Source: an uncultured Eubacteriales bacterium
GTDB taxonomy: Bacteria > Bacillota > Clostridia > Christensenellales > CAG-138
DNA length: 64,000 nt
NCBI GenBank assembly: GCA_900542615.1
Contig: UQOG01000001.1
Coordinates: 24,497 to 88,496, forward strand
Direction of reading: 5' to 3'
Positions 16,949-26,220 of the stretch are shown here, piece by piece. Position numbers and translations under genes: made by a program. The number at the start of each line of letters is the position of its first letter. Position 1 is the first letter of the stretch. Below the pieces are notes generated by a model. That model had not been told where the DNA came from, searched no databases, and worked only from the letters and a program-made list of their open reading frames with translations.

Positions 16949-17841
16949 TAAAAGCAAACATTTTTGATATCAAGCGATTTGGCATCCAGGATGGGGCGGG
17001 GATCCGGACGGTGGTCTTTCTAAAAGGATGCCCCCTGCGGTGTAAGTGGTGTCAAAATCCAGAGGGGCTCTCCAAGGACATTCGGATATGGGCCCGGGGC
17101 AATCGATGCATCGGATGCGACAGCTGCATACAAAGCTGCCCCAACCAGGCCATTCACAGGGATCGAAAAGGCTTGGCCATAGACCCGGCCCAATGCGATC
17201 TATGCGGAACGTGCGAGGCAATATGCCCCACCATGACCTTGCAGCGGGACGGACGCCCCATGGATGTGCAGGAAACCATGGAGCGGATCCTGGATGACCG
17301 CATGTTCTATGGGGCGGAAGGGGGGGTCACCCTTTCCGGCGGGGAATGCACCGCGTCGCCGGAATTTTCCCTGGCGCTGCTGGAAGCCTGCCGGCAAGCG
17401 GGGCTCCATACCGCCATCGAAACCTGTATGCACGCGCCGCCCTCCGTTATGGACGCCTTTTGCCAAGCGGCCGACGCCATCATCGGCGACATCAAGCTCC
17501 TGGACCCCCGCCGCCATAAAGGGGCGACGGGGGTAGATAACAGCCTGATTCTGCAAAATTTTGAACGGCTGGCCAGCCGGGCCCCCTCGCTGTTGATCCG
17601 GATCCCTTTGATCCCTGGGTATACGGCGGACGCGGAAAATGTGGCGGCCATCGCCGCGTATGTGGCCAAGGTGAACCGGTCGGTCCCCCTGGAGCTGATC
17701 AACTTCAACCCCTTGTGTATCAGCAAATATGAGACCCTGCGTCAGGACTATATCCCCACGGACGGCAAGCCCTTGCCGCCGGCGGAGATGGCCCGGTTCG
17801 CTGAAATTGTAAAAGCCCAAGGGCTATATGTAAAATATTGA
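16945..17841 (+). CDS. Glycyl-radical enzyme activase (radical SAM)
   Basis: A 298-residue radical-SAM activating enzyme that would install the Gly radical on the upstream enzyme. The SAM cluster motif is CPLRCKWC (about residues 29-36). Two ferredoxin-like 4Fe-4S sites follow: CIGCDSCIQSCP and CDLCGTCEAICP (about 56-91), which place it in the PflC/HpdA/CutD-like class rather than the short PflA class. GVTLSGGE and the IPLIPGYT region complete the fold. The start codon overlaps the stop of the glycyl-radical gene (ATGA), so the two were translated together. It is intact although its substrate protein is truncated. Confidence 0.92.
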   Translation: MIKANIFDIKRFGIQDGAGIRTVVFLKGCPLRCKWCQNPEGLSKDIRIWARGNRCIGCDSCIQSCPNQAIHRDRKGLAIDPAQCDLCGTCEAICPTMTLQRDGRPMDVQETMERILDDRMFYGAEGGVTLSGGECTASPEFSLALLEACRQAGLHTAIETCMHAPPSVMDAFCQAADAIIGDIKLLDPRRHKGATGVDNSLILQNFERLASRAPSLLIRIPLIPGYTADAENVAAIAAYVAKVNRSVPLELINFNPLCISKYETLRQDYIPTDGKPLPPAEMARFAEIVKAQGLYVKY

Positions 17842-17853
17842 GCGGAGGAACCT

Positions 17854-19626
17854 ATGAACGATACCAGCGCGTTTTTGAATACGGCCACCCGGGGCAACAG
17901 CGTCTTTATGCATACGGTCCGTGCGGCTTATGATACGATCGGCGCCCCGTGCTACCTTTCCCTAGATATGGCCAACGGCCATACCCGGACGTTTCGGGTG
18001 TGCTTGCCCCAGCCGGGCTCCCGGGAGGAGGCGCAATTCATCCGGGACTATTTTTATGCCCGGATATATAACATCCTCTCCATCCTGGGAGGCGTGCGCA
18101 TGGGGATCTATCCTGGGGAAAGCGGGTTCGCCCGGGAATTGGCCGCCGCGCTGCCGGCGGCCTTTGGGATCGGGCAGGCGAGAGAAGCGCGCACAGGCTA
18201 CGCCAAGTGCGTCAATGTGGCCGACCGGATGAACCGGGCTTTGGGAGCGCCGGCCTTCTCCTTTCAGATCGTGGAGGGGAAAGCGCCGGCCCTTAGCCCT
18301 GAACAGGACCGCGGGTCGGGGGACATTTTGCGGGACCTGCGGGCGGCGGCGGAAAAAGCCATGGACGGCCTGTTTTGCGGCATCGATATCGGCGGTACGG
18401 ATATCAAGCTGGTGGGGGTGCGCAATGGAAGGATTCACCACATCAAGGAATACGATTGGAACCCTGCGGGGTTTGCCAGCATCGACCCCATCCTGCAAAC
18501 CGTATGCCTTTTCGTCCGAGCCTCCCGGGCGCTGCTGTCCATGCCGGCGCATCCCAGCGAGGCGCAGCGCCTGCTTGCGGCACGGATCTTGGATAAGGAA
18601 ACACCCATCCAGGCGCTGGAGGCGGCCCTTACCGCGCTGGAAGCCGGCCTTGCAGAGCTGACGCCGCTGCAAGGCATTGGGGTCAGCTTCCCGGATGTGG
18701 TGGTGCGCAATAGGATCGTGGGGGGCGAGACCCACAAAACCAAGGGCGTCCGGGAGCACGCGGCGGACTATGAGCGGGAATTTGCCCGGCTTACCCGCCT
18801 GGATCTGGAGCTGGGCAAGCTATGCGCCCCAAACGGCAGGGTGCATATCACCAACGACGGCCATATTTCCGCCTATACCGCTGCGGTGGAGTTGGCCCAT
18901 TCCCCCCAGTGGGAAATGGTGCGGGATGGGATGTTTGCCCACTCCCTGGGGACGGAGCTGGGAACCGGGTGGATCGATGCATCCGGCAAGGTTCCGGAAT
19001 TCCCCCTGGAGGTATACAATTGCATCATAGACCTGGGGAATTTCCCGGCCAAGGCCTTGCCCGCCCAGGATGTGCGCAGCATCAACAATTTTAACACCGG
19101 GCTTTCCGGCACCTTGCAGCGCTATGCAGGCCAAAGCGGCGCCTTTCGCCTGGCGGAAGCCTACTACCGCGCCCACGCGCCCCAAGCGTATCAGCGGCTA
19201 TTGGAACTGGGGCTGATGCGGTGGGAAACCCCGGAACGGCTGGCGGCAGTGGTGGAGCCCAAGGATATGCGCAAAGCCTTTTTGGAGCATTTGATGGGCC
19301 AAGCGGAAGCCGGTATGCCCCAGGCGGAGGAGATCTTCCGCACGATTGGGGAATATTTGGCGGCGACCTGGCTGGAAACGGAAACGGTTTTGGCGCCGGC
19401 GGCTAAATCCCGGGTGCTGTTTGGCCGGTTTGTAAAAAGGAACCGTTGCTTTGAGCTGATGCGAGAGGGCGCAAAGCGGGTCTGCCCCCAGCTACAGCTG
19501 ATCGCGGCGGATGACGAGCTGGCCTTTACCCCCCTTATGCAACAGCTGCGGGCCCATCCAAGCTACAGCGTGGCCCAGTTCGGCCAGGCAGTGGGCGCGG
19601 TGTATTTTGCGGCGGCAATTTTGTAA
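17854..19626 (+). CDS. Large ROK-like kinase with an extra N-terminal domain
   Basis: A 590-residue protein, about twice the length of a normal ROK kinase. Residues 1-165 form an unassigned domain (LSLDMANGHTRTFRVCLPQP, YFYARIYNILSILGG). An ASKHA-type kinase core starts about residue 172 with FCGIDIGGTDIKLVGV, followed by GIGVSFPDVVV, a HITNDGHISAY segment that probably supplies the catalytic Asp, and GTELGTGWID. The ROK zinc motif CxCGxxGC is absent. The gene starts 12 bases after the activase behind AGCGGAGGAA, so it belongs to the same operon and may act on a substrate or product of the glycyl-radical enzyme. A terminator follows. Confidence 0.75.
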   Translation: MNDTSAFLNTATRGNSVFMHTVRAAYDTIGAPCYLSLDMANGHTRTFRVCLPQPGSREEAQFIRDYFYARIYNILSILGGVRMGIYPGESGFARELAAALPAAFGIGQAREARTGYAKCVNVADRMNRALGAPAFSFQIVEGKAPALSPEQDRGSGDILRDLRAAAEKAMDGLFCGIDIGGTDIKLVGVRNGRIHHIKEYDWNPAGFASIDPILQTVCLFVRASRALLSMPAHPSEAQRLLAARILDKETPIQALEAALTALEAGLAELTPLQGIGVSFPDVVVRNRIVGGETHKTKGVREHAADYEREFARLTRLDLELGKLCAPNGRVHITNDGHISAYTAAVELAHSPQWEMVRDGMFAHSLGTELGTGWIDASGKVPEFPLEVYNCIIDLGNFPAKALPAQDVRSINNFNTGLSGTLQRYAGQSGAFRLAEAYYRAHAPQAYQRLLELGLMRWETPERLAAVVEPKDMRKAFLEHLMGQAEAGMPQAEEIFRTIGEYLAATWLETETVLAPAAKSRVLFGRFVKRNRCFELMREGAKRVCPQLQLIAADDELAFTPLMQQLRAHPSYSVAQFGQAVGAVYFAAAIL

Positions 19627-19657
19627 GGGCTGGCACCAAAAAAGGCAAGGGTATTTC

Positions 19658-19682
19658 AAAGGCGGCTTGGGCCGCCTTTTTT
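19658..19682 (+). terminator. Intrinsic terminator after the ROK-like kinase
   Basis: AAAGGCGGC (19658-19666), loop TTGG, GCCGCCTTT (19671-19679), then a T-run. Confidence 0.85.
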
Positions 19683-20117
19683 AATTGGGCGGAGGAAAAC
19701 GCCGGCAGGGCCTTTGGAAGACGGCCCTCGCCCACGGCCTTGGAAACCGTTGCCGTTCTCCCCAAAGGCGCGCGCCTCCTCAAAAAAATCGCGCGCATAA
19801 GGCTTGCCCGCGCCTATTCCCGGCAGGGGAAACTGGGGCTGATGAGAGCGGACGGAGAATTGGCAGGTCTGGGGATGGTAATATAGGTTCATCTTCACCT
19901 GCCCCATGCATACGTTGGAGGCCGGCCCGGGGCGGGGGCAAGCCCGGGACCCTCCGTTACATCCCCATGCCGCCCCTTTTTCGCCTGGAATATCCACCGA
20001 TTGGGTTACCGTGCCGCTGGGAAGGGACTGGCAATGTATCCGCAGACGGCTGACCGGGACGCGGCTTTACAAACGGTAAAAAATGCCGTATGCTGGAAAA
20101 AAAGGGGGGGCTGCGCC
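19683..20117. other. Gene-free stretch before the histidine kinase
   Basis: About 435 bases of GC-rich DNA with no frame that has a ribosome-binding site, recognisable domain or a plausible start. I see no repeat or strong hairpin. It presumably holds the promoter of the histidine kinase gene, which I cannot locate. Confidence 0.5.
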
Positions 20118-21632
20118 ATGGAGAACCGGAAAACCGAAAAACGCCTGCGGATCCATGCCGGCGGCGTGTTTTTGCTGGTGCTGGCGGCAGCCCTGCTGCT
20201 GACCTGGTATATCGAGCGTACCGCCCTGGAGCAGGAGCGGGACCGGATGACCCATATCGCCCAGTCCGTGGGCTCCGAGACCTACGAGACCCTTTTGTCC
20301 GAGATGGGAAAGACCCGGGTGCTGGAAGCCTATTTGATCCAGACCGGCGGCTCCTACGCGGGCTTTGAGAGGGTGGCGCCCATCCTGCTGGAGGAGGCTT
20401 TCGTGCGCAACGTGCTGTTTGCCCCCGGAGGCGTGGTGGAGGCGGTATATCCCCTGGCGGGGAATGAAAACGCCGTGGGCCTCAACATGAACGAGGAGGG
20501 GGCGGGCAACCTGGAGGCCCGGGCCGCCATGGAAAAGGGCGAACTGTATATGGCCGGCCCATTTCCTTTAATCCAGGGAGGCATGGGCATCGCTGGCCGC
20601 CTGCCGGTATACCTGACGGATGCGGTGGGCCGGCGCAGCTTTTGGGGCATCGTTTCCGTGACGCTGGATTTTCCGGCGGTGCTTTCCGGCAGCCCGGTGG
20701 AGCGGGCTGCCAGCCAGGGCTTTGCCTGCGAGGTGTGGCGGATCAACCCGGATACCGGCCGACGCCAGACCATCCTCATGTCGGAGACCGCACCCCGGTC
20801 CGGCTGGGAAACGGTCTCCTTCCAGCAGGAGATGTTCAACGCCGATTGGACCATTACCCTATCGCCCCTTCTGCCCTGGTATGCCCGGCCCAGCCTGTGG
20901 ATCTATCTGACCATTGGGCTGCTGCTAAGCGGGCTGGCGGCGGCGGGCACCTATAACCTGGAACGGGTGCGGCTCATGCGGGCGGAGGCAGCCCGGCGGG
21001 CCATCCAACAGCTGCAGACCCAGCTGGAGCACGAGCAGACCGATATGCTCCTGAGCCAGATCCGCTCCCATTTCTTTTACCATACCCTCAATTCCCTCCA
21101 GGCCCTCATCGTCCTGCGGCCGGAGGAGGCCTATAAGATGGCCGGGGATTTTTCCCGCTACCTGCGCTTTAGCCTGGACGCCTCCACGGCGGCCGGCGGC
21201 ATGGGCTCCTTTAAGGAGGAGCTTAGGGCGGTGCGGGCCTATGCGGACATCAACCAGGCCCAGCTGGGGGACCGGCTCACCATGGTCTACCATGTGCCGG
21301 ATGTGGATTTCCCCCTGCCGGTGCTAACCATCCAACCGGTGGTGGAAAACGCCATCCTCCACGGCATCAAGCCAAAGGTGGGGGGCGGCACGGTGACCCT
21401 GTCCCTGGAGGAGACGGACACCCATTGGCAGGTCACGGTGCAAGACGATGGGGCGGGGTTCGATCCCGCAGCCGCTGCCGCGGCCGGCGCCATCGGCCTG
21501 GGCAACGTGCGCCGGCGGCTGCGCCGCTTCCCGGGCTGCGGCATCGCCATCTTCAGCGCCCCGGGACAGGGCGCCCGGGTGGTGCTCACCTATCGCAAGG
21601 AAGCCCCCCGGACAGAGGGGGCGGAGACATAG
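20118..21632 (+). CDS. LytS/YehU-type sensor histidine kinase
   Basis: A 504-residue membrane sensor. TM1 is at about 12-34 (GVFLLVLAAALLLTWYI), an extracytoplasmic sensor region spans about 35-255, and TM2 (LWIYLTIGLLLSGLAAAGTY) is at about 259-278. The His_kinase domain has the phospho-accepting His in SHFFYHTLNSLQALI; the family usually reads NPHFLFN, so the flanking residues are atypical. The HATPase domain has VVENAILHGI (N box) and DDGAGF (G1). Start at ATG 20118 follows AAAGGGGGGG; the frame is open further upstream without a start signal. It pairs with the response regulator 142 bases downstream. Confidence 0.85.
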   Translation: MENRKTEKRLRIHAGGVFLLVLAAALLLTWYIERTALEQERDRMTHIAQSVGSETYETLLSEMGKTRVLEAYLIQTGGSYAGFERVAPILLEEAFVRNVLFAPGGVVEAVYPLAGNENAVGLNMNEEGAGNLEARAAMEKGELYMAGPFPLIQGGMGIAGRLPVYLTDAVGRRSFWGIVSVTLDFPAVLSGSPVERAASQGFACEVWRINPDTGRRQTILMSETAPRSGWETVSFQQEMFNADWTITLSPLLPWYARPSLWIYLTIGLLLSGLAAAGTYNLERVRLMRAEAARRAIQQLQTQLEHEQTDMLLSQIRSHFFYHTLNSLQALIVLRPEEAYKMAGDFSRYLRFSLDASTAAGGMGSFKEELRAVRAYADINQAQLGDRLTMVYHVPDVDFPLPVLTIQPVVENAILHGIKPKVGGGTVTLSLEETDTHWQVTVQDDGAGFDPAAAAAAGAIGLGNVRRRLRRFPGCGIAIFSAPGQGARVVLTYRKEAPRTEGAET

Positions 21633-21710
21633 GCCCGGCTTTCCAAAATTTCCCCGGCATCCATGGATATTTGCGCCAAAAAAGGCCCATGGCGCCGGAA
21701 AAACCAGGGC

Positions 21711-21735
21711 GAAGCGTACGGTTTCCGTACGCTTC
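21711..21735 (+). promoter_or_regulatory. Perfect 11-bp inverted repeat upstream of the response regulator
   Basis: GAAGCGTACGG (21711-21721), loop TTT, CCGTACGCTTC (21725-21735). No T-run follows; a TATACT and TATATA lie just downstream (about 21741-21755). It may be an operator of the regulator itself or a leaky terminator between the kinase and regulator genes. Confidence 0.5.
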
Positions 21736-21774
21736 TGTTGCTATACTATATATATGAAAGAGAGGTAACGCGCC

Positions 21775-22602
21775 TTGAAGACCATTTTGGTGGACGACAT
21801 GCTGTTGGACCTACAGCTGTTTGAGCTCAAATGCGCGGATATGCCAGATTTCGAGATCGTAGGAAAATTCACAAATCCAGACCAGGCCATCGCCTATGCG
21901 GCAGGCCATGTGGTTGACTTCGCCCTGTTGGATATTGATATGCCAGGCATGAACGGCATGGAACTGGCCCAGCGCCTTAGACAGATCCGGCGGGATATCA
22001 TCATCGTATTCGCCACAGCCCATCCCAAATTTGCTGTAGACGCCTTGCGCATGAAGGCGGATTATATGATCTTCAAGCCCTTTGACCGGGAAGACATCGC
22101 CGATGTGATGGAGCGCGCTAAGCTCCTGCGCCGGCGGCAGAACAAACGGTTTTTCTTCCGCACCTTCGGGGCCTTTGATATGCTGGTGGACGGGGAACCC
22201 GTCCGGTTCCGTTCCGCCAAGGCCAAGGAGCTGATGGCCCTGTGCCTGTACCGCCAGGGCTGCCCGGCTTCCATCCATGAAATCGTCGAATGCCTGTGGG
22301 GCGAGGAGACCGCCGGCGCAGATAGCACCGGCTACCGGCGTACCATCAAGGAGCTGACGGATACCCTGCGGGATTACGCCGCCGAGGAGCTGCTCCTGCG
22401 GGCCCGGGGCAGCTTGCAGCTGCGGCTGGAGCTGGTGGATTCGGATTATCAGCGGTTTTTAGACGGAGATCCAGACGCCATTTGCCAGTTTCAGGGCAGC
22501 TTCCTGCGCCAGTATTCCTGGGCGGAGCCCATGGTCTATACCCTGTTGGAGAAAAAGCAGCTGATGCTCGCCCGCCTATCCCGGCGGGGCGAAAGCCAAT
22601 AA
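21775..22602 (+). CDS. Response regulator with SARP-like DNA-binding domain
   Basis: A 275-residue regulator. The receiver domain (1-118) has DD near the N-terminus (LVDD), the phospho-accepting Asp in FALLDIDMPGMNG, Thr in FATAHP and Lys in YMIFKPF. The C-terminal part (about 128-275) resembles the OmpR-like winged helix plus helical region of SARP/BTAD regulators (FRTFGAFDMLVDGEPVRF, then KAKELMALCLYRQG, and WGEETAG). It starts at TTG 21775 after AGAGAGGTAA; no ATG fits. It lies next to its kinase and directly upstream of the nucleoside ABC transporter genes, which are the likely regulated targets. Confidence 0.82.
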   Translation: MKTILVDDMLLDLQLFELKCADMPDFEIVGKFTNPDQAIAYAAGHVVDFALLDIDMPGMNGMELAQRLRQIRRDIIIVFATAHPKFAVDALRMKADYMIFKPFDREDIADVMERAKLLRRRQNKRFFFRTFGAFDMLVDGEPVRFRSAKAKELMALCLYRQGCPASIHEIVECLWGEETAGADSTGYRRTIKELTDTLRDYAAEELLLRARGSLQLRLELVDSDYQRFLDGDPDAICQFQGSFLRQYSWAEPMVYTLLEKKQLMLARLSRRGESQ

Positions 22603-22616
22603 AGGAGGGTTGGAAG

Positions 22617-24125
22617 TTGGATGAATTTCTGAGAATGGAGCATGTCAGCAAACGCTTTGGCGACTTCTACGCCAACAAGGACATCGATTTCTCCGTGCGG
22701 CGGGGGGAGGTCCACACCCTGCTGGGGGAAAACGGCGCTGGCAAATCCACCCTGATGAACGTCCTGATCGGGCTGTACCAGCCTACGGAGGGCACCATTT
22801 ACCTGGATGGGAAAAAGGTGCGCATCGATTCCCCGGCCCAGGCCGTGAAGCTGGGCATCGGCATGGTGCATCAGCACTTCATGCTGGTGGAGGCCATGAC
22901 GGTATTTGAAAACATCATCCTGGGGGATCGGAACACCAAGGGGGTCTTTATCGACCGGGAAGCCCGTAAAAAGGAGATCCAAGATCTATCCGCCCGGTAT
23001 GGGTTGGATGTGGAACTGGATAAGCCCATTACGGAAATTTCCGTGGGCGCCCAGCAGCGCGTAGAAATTCTCAAGGCCTTATATCATGGGGCGGAGCTGT
23101 TGATCCTGGACGAACCCTCCGCCGCCTTGACGGACATAGAGGTGGAAGGCTTGTTTGCCATCATGCGCAAGCTCACCAGCGAGGGGAAGAGCATCATCTT
23201 CATCAGCCATAAGATGCGGGAGGTGTTGCGGATCTCCGACCGGATCACCATCCTGCGGGCAGGGCAAACGGTCCGAACGGTAAACCGGGAGGAGACCACC
23301 GGCGAGGAACTGGCCAACCTGATGATCGGCCGGGAGTTGACCCCCTCCCATTATGAAAAGATCACCGCCCCCGGGGAGCCGGTGGTATCCCTGGAAAAGG
23401 TGGATTACCATAAGGAATCCAAACACAACGGCCTTTCGGGGGTATCCCTGAGCGTAGGCCGGGGGGAGATCGTAGGCATTGCCGGGGTGGATGGCAATGG
23501 CCAGAGCCAGTTGGCCCAGGTGGTGACCGGGGTATTGACCCCGGATGCAGGGCGGGTGGATCTAAAAGGGTCCCGGGTGGCCCAGTTTACCCCCAATGGC
23601 TTTATTTTGGAGAGCGTCTCCCATATTCCAGAAGATCGAAATAAAATGGGCCTGATCGGCGACATGTCCGTGCAGGAGAACATCGTCCTCAAGTCGACCG
23701 ATACCCCACAATTCTCTTCCGCCCGGGGCTTCCGGCTGAAAAAACGGGCCATTCGGGATTACGCAGAGCAAATGCGAAAGAAATACGACATCCGCTGTAC
23801 CTCTGTGGAGCAGGAGGCTAGGAACCTTTCCGGCGGCAACCAGCAAAAGGTGATTTTAGCCCGGGAGTTGGAGGGCCAGCCGGATCTGTTGGTGGCGGTG
23901 CATCCTACCCGGGGCCTGGATATCGGTGCGGCCCGGTTTGTCCACGATACCATGATCCAAGCCCGGGAAAAAGGCTGCGGGGTGTTGCTGATCTCCGCAG
24001 ACTTTGACGAGATCCTGGAGGTTTCCGACCGGATCGTGGTGATGTTCGAAGGACAGGTGATGGGCGTATTTTCCGGCAAGGAGCCGCCGATCCAGGAAAT
24101 CAGCCTGGCCATGGCCGGCAAGTAA
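22617..24125 (+). CDS. BMP-family nucleoside ABC transporter, ATPase subunit
   Basis: A 502-residue protein with two fused ABC domains, as in YufO/NupA and sugar-import ATPases. Domain 1 (about 1-240): Walker A GENGAGKST, degenerate signature EISVGAQQR, Walker B LLILDEPSAALTD. Domain 2 (about 255-500): GVDGNGQSQL in place of Walker A, intact signature LSGGNQQK, and VAVHPTRGLDIG in place of Walker B. The usual asymmetry of this family is therefore present. Start is TTG 22617, eight bases after AGGAGG; an ATG at 22635 is an alternative. The frame is open further upstream but overlaps the regulator. First gene of a four-gene transporter operon. Confidence 0.9.
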   Translation: MDEFLRMEHVSKRFGDFYANKDIDFSVRRGEVHTLLGENGAGKSTLMNVLIGLYQPTEGTIYLDGKKVRIDSPAQAVKLGIGMVHQHFMLVEAMTVFENIILGDRNTKGVFIDREARKKEIQDLSARYGLDVELDKPITEISVGAQQRVEILKALYHGAELLILDEPSAALTDIEVEGLFAIMRKLTSEGKSIIFISHKMREVLRISDRITILRAGQTVRTVNREETTGEELANLMIGRELTPSHYEKITAPGEPVVSLEKVDYHKESKHNGLSGVSLSVGRGEIVGIAGVDGNGQSQLAQVVTGVLTPDAGRVDLKGSRVAQFTPNGFILESVSHIPEDRNKMGLIGDMSVQENIVLKSTDTPQFSSARGFRLKKRAIRDYAEQMRKKYDIRCTSVEQEARNLSGGNQQKVILARELEGQPDLLVAVHPTRGLDIGAARFVHDTMIQAREKGCGVLLISADFDEILEVSDRIVVMFEGQVMGVFSGKEPPIQEISLAMAGK

Positions 24126-24141
24126 GGAGGGAGACGCGGAT

Positions 24142-25203
24142 ATGAAAGACAGCAATAAGCTCATCAGCGTGTTGGTACCGGTGGTCTCCGTGCTGCTGGC
24201 GTTCGCCATCGGCTGCGGGGTGATGGCGGCCCTGGGGGCCAATCCCCTGGTGGCCCTCCAGTCCCTGTGGACCGGCGCCTTCGGCAACCTGCGCAACCTG
24301 GGCACCACCTTGGCCCGGGCCACACCCTTGATCTTTACAGGGCTTTGCGCCTGCTTCGCCTACCGGTGCGGGGTGTTCAACCTGGGGGGCGAGGGCCAGT
24401 TCATCATCGGGTCCGTGGCCTGCTGCTACGTGGCCACCCAGAGCGGCATCGAAGGCTTTCCCGCCATCGTGCTGTGCCTGCTGGCCGGGGTGCTGGCCGG
24501 CGGCCTTTGGGCCCTGATCCCCGGGGTTTTGAAGGTTTACAGGGGCCAGAACGAGATGATCATCTCCATTATGCTCAACTATGTGGCCACCCTGTTCATG
24601 GGGGTGGTGTATACCAATTGGCTCCGGGAGGGCAGCGTGCCCCAGACCATGTCCGTGCCCGATGCAACCAAGCTGAGCCGCCTATTCGGCCTCAGGGCCA
24701 CCACCGCCTTTGTGATTGCCATTGTGGTGGGGCTGCTGGTGTACTACTTCCTCTTCCACACCTCCAAGGGCTTCCAGCTCCGGGCGGTGGGCCTGAATAT
24801 GACCGCGGCGGAGTTCAACGGCTTTGCGGTGAAAAAGTATATCCTCTTTAGCTTTGTGGTCTCGGGCGTGATCGCGGGCCTGGGCGGCAGCGCGGAGCTG
24901 CTGGGCACCCAATACCGGCTGATCAACGGCTTTGCCTCCGGCTACGGCTTCGACGGCGTGGCCATGGCCCTGATCGCCCAGCTGCACCCCCTGGCAACCA
25001 TTTTGGTGGCCATCTTCTTCGCGGCCTTGCGGGTGGGCTCCACCACCATGCAGGCCGCTACTGGCGTGCCCACCAGCGTATCCGATATCATCCAGGCTCT
25101 GGTCATCGTGTTTACCGTGGCAGGCCTGGCCATGGTGAAGCTACCTCAGTTCAAGGCGGTTATCAACCGCCTCTTCGGCGGAAAGGAGGCCGTTGCGTCA
25201 TGA
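24142..25203 (+). CDS. BMP-family nucleoside ABC transporter, permease 1
   Basis: A 353-residue BPD_transp_2-family permease with about eight to ten membrane segments. Family motifs include NLGGEGQFIIGSVA, GQNEMIISIMLNYVA and GFDGVAMALIAQLHP. It works with the ATPase before it and the second permease after it to import nucleosides. Ribosome-binding site AAGGAGGGAG precedes the ATG by 8-9 bases. Its stop overlaps the start of the next gene by 4 bases. Confidence 0.92.
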   Translation: MKDSNKLISVLVPVVSVLLAFAIGCGVMAALGANPLVALQSLWTGAFGNLRNLGTTLARATPLIFTGLCACFAYRCGVFNLGGEGQFIIGSVACCYVATQSGIEGFPAIVLCLLAGVLAGGLWALIPGVLKVYRGQNEMIISIMLNYVATLFMGVVYTNWLREGSVPQTMSVPDATKLSRLFGLRATTAFVIAIVVGLLVYYFLFHTSKGFQLRAVGLNMTAAEFNGFAVKKYILFSFVVSGVIAGLGGSAELLGTQYRLINGFASGYGFDGVAMALIAQLHPLATILVAIFFAALRVGSTTMQAATGVPTSVSDIIQALVIVFTVAGLAMVKLPQFKAVINRLFGGKEAVAS

Positions 25204-26132
25204 GTTGGGAATTCGTTTCGAACCTGCTGCTGGCCAGCATCCGTATGGCCACGCCCTTGATTTTCCTCTCCCTGGCGGAGCTGTATTCCCAGCGGGCGGG
25301 CTTGGTTCACATCGGCCTGGAGGGCCTGGCGGCCATCGGCTCCCTGGTGGGATTCATGGTGAGCCTGATCACCGGCAGCCCCATGCTGGGGGTGCTGGCG
25401 GGCGCCCTGGTGGGCATTCTGGTGAATATGGTGTTCGCCTACGCCACCGTGTCCCTGTGCGCGGAGCAGATCGTTTACGGCATGGCCATCAACATCTTCG
25501 CCCCGGCCCTGGCGGCTTTCATCTACCGGGTCTACTTCGGCGCGGGCAGCACCCTGGTCCAGGTGACCCTGATGAACAACCTGTCCGCCACCCTGGGAAT
25601 CACGGCGGATAACTTCCTTATGAAGCTCCTGCTGGACCAGACCCCCATGGTATACCTGGCCTATGCCCTGGTGATCTTCACGGCCATCTATTTCAACAAG
25701 ACCAAGTCCGGCCTCAACTACAAGGCCGTAGGCGAATACCCTAAGGCGGCCGCCACCCTGGGCATCAACGTGATCGGGGTAAAATACGTGGCCTGCATCA
25801 TCTGCGGCGCCCTGGCGGGCATGGGCGGGGCCTTCCTGACCACCTGCTATTCCAACACCTATGTGGACGGCAACGTGGCGGGCCGTGGCTTTATCGCCCT
25901 GGCGGCGGTGATCTTCGGCCGGTGGAGCGGCGGCGGCGTGCTGCTGGCGTGCCTGTTCTTCGGCTTCTGCGACGCCCTGCAGATCCGGCTCCAGGTGGGC
26001 AGCTTCGGCGTACCCTACCAGTTCTTCCAGATGATCCCCTATATCGCCACGGTGGTGGTGCTGGCCCTGATCGGCATGAAGAAGGCCGGGCCAAAGGGCG
26101 CGGGCAAGCCCTACCTCCGGGAGGAGCGTTAA
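25200..26132 (+). CDS. BMP-family nucleoside ABC transporter, permease 2
   Basis: A 310-residue polytopic permease, full length for the YufQ-like partner. Visible: TPLIFLSLAELYSQRAGLVH, HIGLEGLAAIGSLVGF, the loop GLNYKAVGEYPKAAATLGIN, and AGMGGAFLTTCYSNTYVDG. The start overlaps permease 1 (ATGA), so the two are translated together in a 1:1 ratio. The long C-terminal run ends KPYLREER. The lipoprotein gene follows 88 bases later. Confidence 0.92.
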   Translation: MSWEFVSNLLLASIRMATPLIFLSLAELYSQRAGLVHIGLEGLAAIGSLVGFMVSLITGSPMLGVLAGALVGILVNMVFAYATVSLCAEQIVYGMAINIFAPALAAFIYRVYFGAGSTLVQVTLMNNLSATLGITADNFLMKLLLDQTPMVYLAYALVIFTAIYFNKTKSGLNYKAVGEYPKAAATLGINVIGVKYVACIICGALAGMGGAFLTTCYSNTYVDGNVAGRGFIALAAVIFGRWSGGGVLLACLFFGFCDALQIRLQVGSFGVPYQFFQMIPYIATVVVLALIGMKKAGPKGAGKPYLREER

Positions 26133-26220
26133 GGAATAACCGCCGCGTTTGCGGCTGTTAGAGATACATGCGACCCAAGGGACCCACAAACACGGACAAC
26201 AAGAAATGGAGGAAAAAACG

